DNA of 64,000 nucleotides from an uncultured Eubacterium sp. GTDB lineage: Bacteria > Bacillota > Clostridia > Oscillospirales > Acutalibacteraceae. Below are positions 8,820-18,156 of the stretch, in pieces. Under the pieces are notes generated by a model. It did not search any database. It saw only the letters and a list, made by a program, of their open reading frames with translations, and was not told the DNA's origin. The translations under genes were made by a program, and so were the position numbers. Each line of letters opens with the position of its first letter. Within the stretch, counting starts at the first letter, position 1. The DNA lies in NCBI GenBank assembly GCA_944380545.1, contig CALWHV010000014.1, positions 62,001-126,000 on the forward strand, given 5' to 3'.

Positions 8820-11035
8820 ACCGCCTCATAGCCGCCGTTGCCGTTGAAAACACTTTTTTCAGCGCCGGCGAGGATTATGATTACTATGTTCCGAAAAGCC
8901 TTGAGGGCGCTTTAAAGCCCGGTATGCGCGTTGCCGTGCCGTTCGGCAGGGGCAATGTGCGCCGAAAGGGCATTGTTGTTCGCCTTTTTTACGCCATCAA
9001 TACTCAGCTCAAGGAGATTATCTCGGCCGATACGGCTTCTCCCGCTCTCAGCGATGAGATGGTCTCTCTTGCGCTGTGGCTCAAGGAACGCTGCTTTTGC
9101 TCCACCTATGAATGTCTGCGCCTGATGCTCCCGCGCGGGCTTGATAAAATCGGCGATAAAAGCGCCAAAATGATACGCCTTTGCAGCGGCGAACCGGGCG
9201 TAAAGCTCACCCCGAAGCAGCAGACGGTCTATTCGCTCTTGTGTGATGTTGGCGGAGCGTCCGTCGCCGAGGTCTGCGAATTTTGCTCAGTGGGCAGGGG
9301 AGTTCTTGATAATCTTGTAAAATACGGCGTATGCGAATATTTTGAAAAAGAGATTTACAGAACGCCGTACGCAAACCTGTCGGAAAACGGCGATATGGCG
9401 GAGATCAGGCTTTCAAAAATCCAGCAGCACGCGTATGACGCTTACGAGCCAATGCTCAAAACAGGCGGCGCGGGTCTGCTTTACGGCGTAACGGGCTCCG
9501 GCAAAACGCAGGTGTATCTTAAGCTGATAGACCGTGCGCTTGAGCTTGGGCGTGATGTTATAGTTCTTGTTCCCGAAATATCGCTTACGCCGCAGATGCT
9601 CGGCATTTTTCACAAACGCTACGGCAAAAAAGTGGCGGTGCTTCACAGCGGCCTTTCTATCGGCGAGCGGACGGACGAATATAAGCGCGCCGACAGGGGA
9701 GAGGCAAAAATCGTTGTCGGCACCAGAAGCGCCGTTTTCGCTCCGCTGCACAATCTCGGCCTCATAGTTATGGACGAGGAGCAGGAGCATACCTATAAAA
9801 GTGAGCGCACGCCGCGTTATCACGCTCGCGAGGTGGCGAATTTCCGCTGCAAATACAATAACGCGCTTTTTCTTATGACCTCAGCAACTCCCAGTGTAGA
9901 GAGCTACAGCGCCGCGCTCAGCGGCAGATACACTCTGTGCGAGATCGAGGAGCGCTACGGCGCGGCAAAGCTGCCGCAGGTCATAACGATAGATATGAAG
10001 GCGGAGCTTGCCTCCGGCAATAAATCTCCTATCTCAAAGCAGCTTGAAGAGCTGATAAGAGAAAATCTTGAAGCCGGCAAGCAGGCGATTCTGCTTATCA
10101 ACAGGCGCGGCTACAACACCTTTATCGCCTGCAATTCCTGCGGCCATGTGCTTACCTGCCCGAATTGCAGCATAAGCCTTACCTACCACAGCCATACTAA
10201 CAGGCTTATGTGCCATTATTGCGGCTATTCGCGAGCGCTTGATAATATCTGCCCCGAATGCGGCAAAAGCAGCATCAGATACAGCGGCTTCGGCACGCAG
10301 CGCATAGAGGACGAGCTTGCAAGGCTTTTCCCCGACGCGTCCGTTCTTCGTATGGATGCCGACACCACTTCAGGCAAATTCAGCCACCAAAGGCTTTTTG
10401 ATGCTTTTTTGAACGGCGATTATGATATACTTATAGGCACGCAGATGGTTGCAAAAGGTCTTGATTTTCCGAATGTAACGCTTGTGGGCGTCGTCAATGC
10501 CGATAATTCGCTTTATGACGAGAGCTACCTTGCGAACGAACGCTCGTTTGACCTTATAACGCAGGTAGTGGGCAGAAGCGGCAGGCGGGATTCGGCGGGA
10601 AAAGCCGTTATCCAGACCATCAATCCGTATAACGAGGTTATCGAATATGCCGCAAGGCAGGATTACAAGTCCTTTTATAACGCCGAGATTTCGCTCAGAA
10701 AGGTGCTTACCTATCCGCCTTACTGCGATCTTTATTACATCTTCTTTGTTTCTCAGGATGAGAATAAGGCCGCGCTGTGCGCCAAGGCTTTTTTTGAAAA
10801 GCTCGTGGAGCTCAACCGCTCGGATTATTCCGATTTAAAGCTTATAGTGCTGGGCCCCGGACCCTGCAGGATTGGCAAAATAAACAATAATTTCAGATAC
10901 GGCCTTACCGTTAAATGCAAAAATTCAAAGAAAATTCGCAAAATGTTAAACGAAATATTAAAATATATTGATAAAATAAAGGAATATAAGCAGGTGAATG
11001 TGGCTGCGGACCTTAATCCGTATGAGCTAAACTGA
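8816..11035 (+). CDS. priA: Primosomal protein N' (replication restart helicase PriA)
   Basis: PriA recognises stalled forks and reloads the replicative helicase. The 739-aa product has an N-terminal DNA-binding part, a Walker A motif (YGVTGSGKT, about residues 222-230), the box MDEEQEHTYKSERTPRYHAR, the helicase motif TSATPS, and a zinc region with four Cys pairs (CNSC, CPNC, CHYC, CPEC) near 441-483. The C-terminal helicase motifs GTQMVAKGLDFPNV and QVVGRSGRR are intact. Position between rpoZ and def is the usual Bacillota order. Confidence 0.96.
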   Translation: MNRLIAAVAVENTFFSAGEDYDYYVPKSLEGALKPGMRVAVPFGRGNVRRKGIVVRLFYAINTQLKEIISADTASPALSDEMVSLALWLKERCFCSTYECLRLMLPRGLDKIGDKSAKMIRLCSGEPGVKLTPKQQTVYSLLCDVGGASVAEVCEFCSVGRGVLDNLVKYGVCEYFEKEIYRTPYANLSENGDMAEIRLSKIQQHAYDAYEPMLKTGGAGLLYGVTGSGKTQVYLKLIDRALELGRDVIVLVPEISLTPQMLGIFHKRYGKKVAVLHSGLSIGERTDEYKRADRGEAKIVVGTRSAVFAPLHNLGLIVMDEEQEHTYKSERTPRYHAREVANFRCKYNNALFLMTSATPSVESYSAALSGRYTLCEIEERYGAAKLPQVITIDMKAELASGNKSPISKQLEELIRENLEAGKQAILLINRRGYNTFIACNSCGHVLTCPNCSISLTYHSHTNRLMCHYCGYSRALDNICPECGKSSIRYSGFGTQRIEDELARLFPDASVLRMDADTTSGKFSHQRLFDAFLNGDYDILIGTQMVAKGLDFPNVTLVGVVNADNSLYDESYLANERSFDLITQVVGRSGRRDSAGKAVIQTINPYNEVIEYAARQDYKSFYNAEISLRKVLTYPPYCDLYYIFFVSQDENKAALCAKAFFEKLVELNRSDYSDLKLIVLGPGPCRIGKINNNFRYGLTVKCKNSKKIRKMLNEILKYIDKIKEYKQVNVAADLNPYELN

Positions 11036-11062
11036 TTCGCCGCTTTCGGAAAGGAGTTTAAA

Positions 11063-11521
11063 ATGGCGCTCAGAAATATCGTTAAGCTCGGAGACCCGAT
11101 TCTTAATAAAAAGAGCCGCGTGGTGGAAAAATTTGATGAAAAGCTTGCCGTTTTGATAGACGATATGCTTGAAACTATGTATAATTCGGACGGCGTCGGT
11201 CTTGCCGCCGTTCAGGTGGGCATATTGAAAAGAGTGGTTGTTATTGATGTCGGCGAGGGGCCGATAGAGCTTGTAAACCCCGAAATAACGCTTGAGGAGG
11301 GCGAGCAGCGCGAAAGCGAGGGCTGCCTTTCTCTGCCCGGCAAATACGGCGTTACCGTGCGCCCCAAAAAGGTTCAGGTAAAAGCTCAGGACAGAATCGG
11401 AAAATGGCATGTATATACGGGCGAGGATCTTAAAGCGCGCGCCTTCTGCCACGAAATAGACCACCTTTCGGGCGTGCTGTTCACCTCGCGCCTTGCAAAC
11501 GGAAAGCTGGAGGAGATATGA
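11063..11521 (+). CDS. def: Peptide deformylase
   Basis: It removes the N-formyl group from new proteins. All three motifs are present: GVGLAAVQVG (motif 1), EGCLSLPG (motif 2, the metal-ligand Cys) and CHEIDHLSG (motif 3, the HExxH metal site). The 152-aa length is normal for a type 1 enzyme. A clear ribosome-binding site (AAAGGAG) precedes ATG 11063, and the stop overlaps the fmt start, linking the enzymes that add and remove the formyl group. Confidence 0.96.
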   Translation: MALRNIVKLGDPILNKKSRVVEKFDEKLAVLIDDMLETMYNSDGVGLAAVQVGILKRVVVIDVGEGPIELVNPEITLEEGEQRESEGCLSLPGKYGVTVRPKKVQVKAQDRIGKWHVYTGEDLKARAFCHEIDHLSGVLFTSRLANGKLEEI

Positions 11522-12444
11522 GGGCAGTTTTTATGGGCACGCCCGATTTCGCCGTGCCCTCGCTCCAGGCGCTTGTTGACTGCGGCTTCGATGTTGCCGC
11601 CGTATTCACTCAGCCGGATAAGAAGGTCGGCAGAAAGCAGCTTGTAACGCCCTGCGCTGTTAAGCTGTGCGCCGAAAAAAACGGGCTGAGGATTTATCAG
11701 CCCGATTCGCTTAAGAATTCCGACGCCGCTGATATAATCGAGAGCATCGCTCCCGATGTTATAGTCGTTGCGGCTTACGGAAAAATACTCAGCCGCAGGA
11801 TCCTTGATATACCCCGATTCGGCTGTATCAATGTTCACGCCTCTCTTCTGCCGAAATACAGAGGCGCCGCGCCCATACAGCACGCAGTTTTAAACGGCGA
11901 TAAGGAAACGGGCATTTCCATTATGCAGATGGATGAGGGCATTGATACCGGGGATATTATATATACCGTGAAAACCGCTGTCGGCGATGACGAAACGAGC
12001 GAGGAGCTGTTTGAGCGGCTCTCCGCGCTCGGCGCCGAGGCTTTGATCAAGGCGCTCAAAATGGTCGAAAGCGGAACAGCAAAGCCGCAAAAGCAGCAGG
12101 GCGAGGCGGTCTACGCCTCTATGATAGACCGCTCCTACTGCCCGATAGACTGGAACAGACCGGCTGTCGAGGTTCATAACCGCATACGCGGGCTTCAAAG
12201 CTGGCCCTGCGCCGAAACTCTTATCTGCGGAAAAAGGGTAAAGATTCATAAATCGTCGCTTTGCAGCCGCAAGGGCGGCGCTGCGGGCGAGGTTATGATG
12301 AGCGGCTCAGAGCTTGTCGTTTCCTGCGGAGACGGCCGCTGTGTTTCGCTTCTCGTTCTCCAGCCGGAGGGCAAAAAGAAGATGGAGGCGGGCGCATATC
12401 TTGCCGGAAACAGGATCAGTCCGGGAACGATTCTCGGCAGATGA
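11518..12444 (+). CDS. fmt: Methionyl-tRNA formyltransferase
   Basis: It formylates initiator Met-tRNA using 10-formyl-THF. The 308-aa product starts MRAVFMGTPDFAVPSL and holds the catalytic region HASLLPKYRGAAPIQHAVLN near residues 109-128, including the Asn-His-Asp type site with a later DEGIDTGDI. The C-terminal OB-like domain follows (about 205-308). The start overlaps def by ATGA, so the two are cotranslated. Confidence 0.96.
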   Translation: MRAVFMGTPDFAVPSLQALVDCGFDVAAVFTQPDKKVGRKQLVTPCAVKLCAEKNGLRIYQPDSLKNSDAADIIESIAPDVIVVAAYGKILSRRILDIPRFGCINVHASLLPKYRGAAPIQHAVLNGDKETGISIMQMDEGIDTGDIIYTVKTAVGDDETSEELFERLSALGAEALIKALKMVESGTAKPQKQQGEAVYASMIDRSYCPIDWNRPAVEVHNRIRGLQSWPCAETLICGKRVKIHKSSLCSRKGGAAGEVMMSGSELVVSCGDGRCVSLLVLQPEGKKKMEAGAYLAGNRISPGTILGR

Positions 12445-12462
12445 ATATAAAGGGGTAATTTT

Positions 12463-13149
12463 ATGGATATCTACATTTATTATTTAACCGGATTTATAAT
12501 GATTCCCGTAGTTATTTTTGCTTTTGTCTGCCAGATAAAGGTAAATTCAAACTATAAAAAGTACGGCAGAATCAGAAATTCTCGTAATATGACCGGCGCC
12601 GAAGCGGCGTATCAGCTTCTTCAGATGAACGGGGTCACCGATGTCAGGATCAAAAGGATTCCCGGCAAGCTTACCGACCATTACGACCCGCGCACAAAGG
12701 AGATATGCCTTTCGGAGGGCGTTTTTGCTTCAAACAGCATCGCCGCCGTGGGCATTGCCTGCCACGAAGCCGGCCACGCCTGCCAGCACGCGCAGGGCTA
12801 TGTCCCTCTTAAAATCAGGAATTTCGTTATTCCCGTCACCAGGTTCGGCTCTTCTCTCGGCATACCGCTTGCTGTTATAGGCATCATTTTCAGCTGGCAG
12901 CCGCTTATTTATATCGGCATAATCCTGTATTCCGCAGTTGCGCTTTTCCAGCTTATCACGCTTCCTGTTGAATTCAACGCTTCAAAGCGCGCGCTTGCCA
13001 CTATAAGGCAAAATAATTTCCTCGTTGGCGAGGAGTATAAAGGCGCCAAAAAGGTGCTCACCTCGGCGGCGCTCACATATGTTGCCGCGCTTGCATCCGC
13101 GCTTGCAACGCTGCTGCGCCTGATATTTATGGCGGGCAGAAGAAATTGA
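12463..13149 (+). CDS. YugP-family membrane zinc metallopeptidase
   Basis: The 228-aa protein has an N-terminal membrane helix (about 5-24), the metalloprotease motif CHEAGHACQHA near residue 105, and two or three hydrophobic helices after it (about 127-170 and 200-223). This matches the DUF/YugP neutral zinc peptidase family, whose substrates are unknown. It lies between fmt and rsmB, as in several Clostridia. Its stop TGA is inside the TTGA that starts rsmB. Confidence 0.9.
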   Translation: MDIYIYYLTGFIMIPVVIFAFVCQIKVNSNYKKYGRIRNSRNMTGAEAAYQLLQMNGVTDVRIKRIPGKLTDHYDPRTKEICLSEGVFASNSIAAVGIACHEAGHACQHAQGYVPLKIRNFVIPVTRFGSSLGIPLAVIGIIFSWQPLIYIGIILYSAVALFQLITLPVEFNASKRALATIRQNNFLVGEEYKGAKKVLTSAALTYVAALASALATLLRLIFMAGRRN

Positions 13150-14381
13150 AAAGCGCGCGTCAAAGCGCCTTTGAAGCGCTTTATAAGATATGCTATAAGG
13201 GCGTGTATTCAAATCTTGAGGCAAAAAGCGCCGTCGATTCGCTCGGCAGTGAACGCGCGTTTGCCTCTCGGCTTATCTACGGCGTGCTTGACAGAATGTT
13301 GACCCTTGATTATATCATTTCTAAAGCCTGCAAGCCGCCGAAGCCAAAGCTTCTTGTGATTTTGCGTATGGGCGCTTACCAGCTCTATTTTATGGATAAG
13401 GTGACCTCGGCTGCCGCCGTTGATGAAAGCGTCAAGCTCGCCAAAAATAACGGCCTCGGCTATTATGCGTCATTTGTCAACGCCGTTATGCATAAGATAG
13501 ATAAAAACAGGCTTGATCTAAGCGAAATCAAGGATAAAAGCATCCGCTTTTCCGTCCCGCAGCCGCTTATCAATATGTGGGAAAAGCAGTACGGCGCAGA
13601 AGCAACGGCAGCGTTTCTTCCTCGCTTTAATGACGAGCCGAGCGTTTTCGCCGTGCCGAATTTGTTTAAAACCGATGCTGAAGCCCTGGCCGAATCCTTT
13701 AAAAACAGCGGTTATGAATGTGAAGCCGCGGGCGGTATTATAAAGCTCGTCTCGGCAGACGGGATTTTTTCCTCCCGCCAGTTTAAGGACGGTATGTTTT
13801 TCGTTCAGGATATCAACTGCAACAAAGCCGTTAAGGCGCTCGGTGTTTCACGGGGCGATACGGTGCTCGATCTGTGCGCGTCTCCGGGCGGCAAATCCTT
13901 TTGCGCCGCAATGGCGTGCGGCAGAGAGGGTTGCGTGCTGTCTTTTGACATCTATCCCGAACGGGTCGGGCTGATAGAGAGCGGCGCAAAGCGGCTCGGC
14001 ATTGAAAATATCACGGCTTCAGCCGGCGATGCGGCTGTTTATAACGCCGGTATTCCGAAAGCCGATAAAATCATATGCGATGTGCCCTGCAGCGGCTTCG
14101 GTATCGCCGCAAGAAAGCCCGAAATCAGATATAAGGACCTTGATTCAATAAAAGAGCTTTGCTCTCTTCAGCAGATGATACTCGCCAACGCGGCGAGGTA
14201 TCTTAAGCGCGGCGGGCGGCTTATGTATTCCACCTGCACGCTCAATAAAAAAGAAAATGAAAAGATAACGGCCGCTTTTCTTGAAAGCAACGATGCGTTC
14301 AAAGCGGTTGAGCAAAAAAACTTTTTCCCCGGTGAAAACGGAGGAGACGGCTTTTATTACTGCATAATTGAAAGGTTGTAA
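13146..14381 (+). CDS. rsmB: 16S rRNA (cytosine-967-C5)-methyltransferase RsmB
   Basis: It methylates C967 of 16S rRNA. The first 140 residues resemble the NusB RNA-binding fold, and the rest is a Rossmann methyltransferase with the SAM motif LDLCASPGGKS (about 241-251), the DVPCSGFG motif (about 308-315) and the STCTLNKKENE catalytic-Cys motif (about 361-371). Start choice: TTG at 13146 in the overlap TTGA with the previous stop gives the expected MKSARQSAFEALYKI N-terminus and needs no separate ribosome-binding site. Length 411 aa is slightly shorter than the usual 430-450. Confidence 0.93.
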   Translation: MKSARQSAFEALYKICYKGVYSNLEAKSAVDSLGSERAFASRLIYGVLDRMLTLDYIISKACKPPKPKLLVILRMGAYQLYFMDKVTSAAAVDESVKLAKNNGLGYYASFVNAVMHKIDKNRLDLSEIKDKSIRFSVPQPLINMWEKQYGAEATAAFLPRFNDEPSVFAVPNLFKTDAEALAESFKNSGYECEAAGGIIKLVSADGIFSSRQFKDGMFFVQDINCNKAVKALGVSRGDTVLDLCASPGGKSFCAAMACGREGCVLSFDIYPERVGLIESGAKRLGIENITASAGDAAVYNAGIPKADKIICDVPCSGFGIAARKPEIRYKDLDSIKELCSLQQMILANAARYLKRGGRLMYSTCTLNKKENEKITAAFLESNDAFKAVEQKNFFPGENGGDGFYYCIIERL

Positions 14382-15419
14382 ATGAAAAAGGATATAAGCG
14401 CGCTTACCTTGGCAGAGCTTACGGACCTCGCCGCCTCTCTCAACGAGCCGGCTTTTCGCGCCGGTCAGATATTCGGGTGGCTGCATGATCGCGCAGTCTC
14501 TTCCTTTGACGAGATGACTAATATCCCGTCCTCTCTGCGCGGCAGGCTTGAAGAGGAATATTATATCGCTTCGTGCGATATTGAAGAAAAGTATGTTTCA
14601 AAGGCGGACGGCACAGTTAAATATCTTTTCCGCCTCTTCGACGGCGAATACATAGAATCGGTTGTTATGAAATATAAATACGGCTCAACCATCTGCGTTT
14701 CAAGCCAGGCGGGCTGCCGTATGGGCTGCCGCTTCTGCGCTTCTACGATAGCGGGTCTCAAAAGGAATCTTACCGCCGCTGAAATTGAGCGCCAGCTCCA
14801 TTCGGCGCAAAAGGATCTCGGTGTCAGGATTTCTCATATCGTGCTGATGGGAATAGGCGAGCCGCTCGATAATTTTGATAATGTGATGGATTTTATAAAA
14901 AATGTCACCGATCCCAAGGGGCTGAATATCTCGGCAAGAAACATCACGCTTTCCACCTGCGGGATAGTGCCGCGGATATACGAGCTTATGGAAAAGCGGC
15001 TTCAGATCACGCTTACGGTATCGCTCCACGCCCCGAATGACGGGATAAGAAATTCGATTATGCCCGTCAATTCAAAGTGGGGTGTTTCAGAGCTTATCGC
15101 AGCTTGCAGGGAGTATGCAAACACCACCTCGCGGCGCGTTTCGTTTGAATATACTCTGATTTCCGGCGTCAACGATTCGGACGAATGTGCGCTTGAACTC
15201 GCAGAGCTTTTAAAGGGTATGCTGTGCCATGTGAATCTTATCCCCGTAAACGATGTTACGGAAAGGAAAAACACAAGAAGCAGCGCGCCCAGAATCAATA
15301 AATTTGCTCATATATTGCAAAAATCAGGCATAAATGCTACAATAAGAAGGACTCTCGGCAGCGATATAAACGCCTCGTGCGGGCAGCTGAGAAGAAAAAG
15401 ATCAGAGGTGGCTCAATGA
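14382..15419 (+). CDS. rlmN: Dual-specificity 23S rRNA/tRNA adenine-C2 methyltransferase RlmN
   Basis: A radical SAM enzyme that methylates A2503 of 23S rRNA and A37 of some tRNAs. The 345-aa protein has the 4Fe-4S motif CRMGCRFCAST (about 111-121), GEPLDNFDNV nearby, and the C-terminal Cys in DINASCGQLR that takes part in methyl transfer. ATG 14382 abuts the rsmB stop with no gap. It ends in an ATGA overlap with the phosphatase gene. Confidence 0.95.
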   Translation: MKKDISALTLAELTDLAASLNEPAFRAGQIFGWLHDRAVSSFDEMTNIPSSLRGRLEEEYYIASCDIEEKYVSKADGTVKYLFRLFDGEYIESVVMKYKYGSTICVSSQAGCRMGCRFCASTIAGLKRNLTAAEIERQLHSAQKDLGVRISHIVLMGIGEPLDNFDNVMDFIKNVTDPKGLNISARNITLSTCGIVPRIYELMEKRLQITLTVSLHAPNDGIRNSIMPVNSKWGVSELIAACREYANTTSRRVSFEYTLISGVNDSDECALELAELLKGMLCHVNLIPVNDVTERKNTRSSAPRINKFAHILQKSGINATIRRTLGSDINASCGQLRRKRSEVAQ

Positions 15420-16147
15420 AGATAGTCGCTAAAACAGATAAGGGTATGGTAAGGCCGTCTAATCAGGACGCTTACGCCGTGGGCGAATTTCCGGACGAGG
15501 TCGCCTGGGCAATAGTGTGCGACGGGATGGGCGGCGCCGCGGGCGGCAATATCGCGTCCGCAAAGGCGGTCAAGGTAATCAGCGATAAGATAAACGCCGC
15601 TTACAGAAGCCAAATGAAGCCCTCGTCAATCAAAAATATGCTTGATTCCGCGCTTGTTGCGGCTAATATCGAGGTCTACGACCTTGCATATTCCAACGCG
15701 GAGCTTCGCGGTATGGGCACAACGGTCGTCTGCGCCGTTGTAAAGGATTCCTGCGCTTATATCGCCCACGCGGGCGACAGCCGCGCATATGTCTTTAAAA
15801 GCGACGGCACTCTCGTTCAGGTCACTACGGATCACAGCCTTGTTCAAAATCTTGTTGAAACCGGAAAGATCACCAAGGAAGAGGCCGAGCACCACCCTAA
15901 CAAAAACATCATCACGCGCGCCATCGGCGTTGAAAAGAACATAAAGATAGATTTTGACGAGGTCGACCTTGAGGACGACGAGGTGCTCATCCTCTGCACG
16001 GACGGGCTTTCAAATTATGTTTCCGATGAAGAGATGATAGGCGAGGTAAAGGACGGGCGTTATTACGCCTTTGCTGACAGGCTCGTTAAAAAAGCAAACA
16101 ATAACGGCGGCGGAGACAATATCACCGTCGTTGCCATCGCAAAATAA
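15416..16147 (+). CDS. prpC: Stp1/PrpC-type PP2C protein phosphatase
   Basis: It dephosphorylates Ser/Thr-phosphorylated proteins and is the partner of the downstream kinase. I place the start at ATG 15416, which overlaps the rlmN stop as ATGA and has AGAGGTGG upstream; an in-frame start at 15377 would add 13 residues inside rlmN. The 243-aa product shows all PP2C metal motifs: RPSNQDAY, VCDGMGGAAGG, HAGDSRAYV, TDGLSNYVSD and GGGDNITVV. No signal peptide or membrane helix is seen, so it acts in the cytoplasm. Confidence 0.95.
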   Translation: MKIVAKTDKGMVRPSNQDAYAVGEFPDEVAWAIVCDGMGGAAGGNIASAKAVKVISDKINAAYRSQMKPSSIKNMLDSALVAANIEVYDLAYSNAELRGMGTTVVCAVVKDSCAYIAHAGDSRAYVFKSDGTLVQVTTDHSLVQNLVETGKITKEEAEHHPNKNIITRAIGVEKNIKIDFDEVDLEDDEVLILCTDGLSNYVSDEEMIGEVKDGRYYAFADRLVKKANNNGGGDNITVVAIAK

Positions 16148-16177
16148 TTTTATTCTTGCCCGAAAGGCTGTGGATTT

Positions 16178-18145
16178 ATGGAAAATTATGTAGGAAAAAG
16201 GCTTGACGGACGGTATGAGATCCAAGAGATAGTCGGCGTCGGCGGTATGTCCGTCGTATATAAGGCTTACGATAATGTTGACGACCGCATCGTTGCCGTT
16301 AAGATACTTAAGGATGAATTTTCAAGCGACGCCGATTTTGTCAGAAGATTCAAAAACGAATCAAAGGCTATCGCCGTGCTCTCACATCCCAATATCGTTA
16401 AGGTGTACGATGTCAGCTTCGGCGAAAAGGTGCAGTATATCGTTATGGAATATGTGGACGGAATAACGCTCAAGGAGTATATCCAAAAGCAGCATTCCAT
16501 CACCTGGAACGACGCCGTTTATTTTACGAGCCAGATCCTGCGCGCTCTTCAGCACGCGCACGATAAGGGCATCGTTCACCGCGATATAAAGCCGCAGAAC
16601 ATCATTCTGCTTTCAAACGGCAATATCAAGGTAACTGATTTCGGCATCGCCAGATTTTCAAGAACGGAAACCAAAACGCTCACCGAAAACGCTATCGGCT
16701 CCGTTCATTATATTTCTCCCGAGCAGGCAAAGGGAGAGTTTACAGATGAACGAGCGGATATCTATTCCGTAGGCGTCGTTCTTTACGAGATGCTTGCGGG
16801 CAGAGTTCCCTTTGATGCGGACAGCGCCGTTTCCGTTGCGCTTATGCAGCTTCAAAAGGAGCCCAAAAAGCTTACCGAAATTAACCCCAATATCCCGCAG
16901 GGGCTCGAGCAGATATGCTTCCACGCTATGCAGAAAAATCCGAACGACAGGTATAAGACCGCAACGGAAATGCTGCTCGATATAGAAGAGGTTATCAGAA
17001 ATCCGCAGGCAACCTTTGATTACACATATTTTGTTGATAAAGAGCCTACTAAGTATGTTAAAAAGGAGGAGCCTGCCGCCGGCATAAACGATGAGGACGA
17101 TTACGCCGAGGAGGATGCCGCAAGCGAGATAGACCCCAACCATAAAAAGAAGGTAATAACCGCCGTTGCCGTCGGCGTTGTGCTGCTTGTTGCCGCCGTC
17201 GTCGGAATAGTTTTGTTTATGACGCAGGGCGTAAACACCTCATCGCATCAGCTTGAAAGCTTTGTGGGTATGTCCTACGACGAGCTTGCCTCAAGCGACG
17301 AATACGATTATGTTTTCGTTGCCGAATATGAAAAAACGGATGATTACGAGCCCGGCATCGTTATGGGTCAGATGCCCGAGGCGGGCGAAAGAGTCATTTC
17401 CGGCTCTACCGTCACCCTTTATGTTGCCGCAAGCAACGATGATATTCAGGTGCCGAATCTCTACGAGTATACCGTTGAGGCGGCGGAGCGCGTCCTGAAC
17501 GCGGCGGAGCTTGTCAATCACACGGTAAATGAGGTAGCGAGCGACACCGTGTCCGAGGGCTGCGTCGTTTATACGGACCCGAAGGCAGGCTCGGTAGTTT
17601 CAGCCGATACCCCCATAGTTATCTATGTTTCAAGCGGTCCCACAACAACGCAGGTAACCTCCTATGAGGTGCCGAATGTCGTGGGCCTCAGCCAGACGGA
17701 CGCAAAGGACTTCCTTGAAAAGACAGGCTTTACCAATGTCAGCGTCCAAACGCAGGACAGCGCCGTCAGACGCGGCGTTGTGCTCAGCCAGTCGCCGAGG
17801 TATGGCACTACTGCGCGCGAGGACGAGCGCATCACCATTACCGTCTCCACGGGAAATCCGCCCACATCCGCTCCGCGCCAGTATACGGCAACGCTCAATG
17901 CCACTCTGCCGGTAGAAACTGATTCAACGGGCGCTCATCCCACCGATACGCTTGTCGTAACGGTAAACGGCGAGAAATATTCCTCGCAGAGCGTAACGCT
18001 GGACGGCTCCGTCGTGCAGATCGCTATTCCCGTTGAAGCCGGAACGCAGGTTCGGATACTCGTTGAGCTTACGGAAACGAGCGCGACCCATTCGCTTTCG
18101 CTCAATATGAATGAAGATAAGCAGTCAAGCTTTAACTTGACCTAA
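16178..18145 (+). CDS. prkC: PASTA-domain Ser/Thr protein kinase (PrkC/Stk1)
   Basis: A membrane kinase that senses muropeptides or lipid II and regulates cell wall, growth and germination in relatives. Residues 1-275 are a complete kinase: GVGGMSVVYKA (P-loop), AVKIL (ATP Lys), HRDIKPQNI (catalytic loop) and DFGIARF. A charged linker leads to one membrane helix (about 325-348). Outside are three PASTA repeats (about 355-430, 430-497 and 500-567) and a Thr-rich C-terminal domain (about 570-655) of unknown fold. It follows its phosphatase by 30 bp and precedes rsgA by 11 bp, as in Bacillus. Confidence 0.96.
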   Translation: MENYVGKRLDGRYEIQEIVGVGGMSVVYKAYDNVDDRIVAVKILKDEFSSDADFVRRFKNESKAIAVLSHPNIVKVYDVSFGEKVQYIVMEYVDGITLKEYIQKQHSITWNDAVYFTSQILRALQHAHDKGIVHRDIKPQNIILLSNGNIKVTDFGIARFSRTETKTLTENAIGSVHYISPEQAKGEFTDERADIYSVGVVLYEMLAGRVPFDADSAVSVALMQLQKEPKKLTEINPNIPQGLEQICFHAMQKNPNDRYKTATEMLLDIEEVIRNPQATFDYTYFVDKEPTKYVKKEEPAAGINDEDDYAEEDAASEIDPNHKKKVITAVAVGVVLLVAAVVGIVLFMTQGVNTSSHQLESFVGMSYDELASSDEYDYVFVAEYEKTDDYEPGIVMGQMPEAGERVISGSTVTLYVAASNDDIQVPNLYEYTVEAAERVLNAAELVNHTVNEVASDTVSEGCVVYTDPKAGSVVSADTPIVIYVSSGPTTTQVTSYEVPNVVGLSQTDAKDFLEKTGFTNVSVQTQDSAVRRGVVLSQSPRYGTTAREDERITITVSTGNPPTSAPRQYTATLNATLPVETDSTGAHPTDTLVVTVNGEKYSSQSVTLDGSVVQIAIPVEAGTQVRILVELTETSATHSLSLNMNEDKQSSFNLT

Positions 18146-18156
18146 AAGAGTTTTGT

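Noticed and set aside
15377..15415. Longer N-terminus for the PP2C phosphatase
   Set aside because: The extra codons lie inside rlmN, and ATG 15416 has its own site and aligns with the family start.
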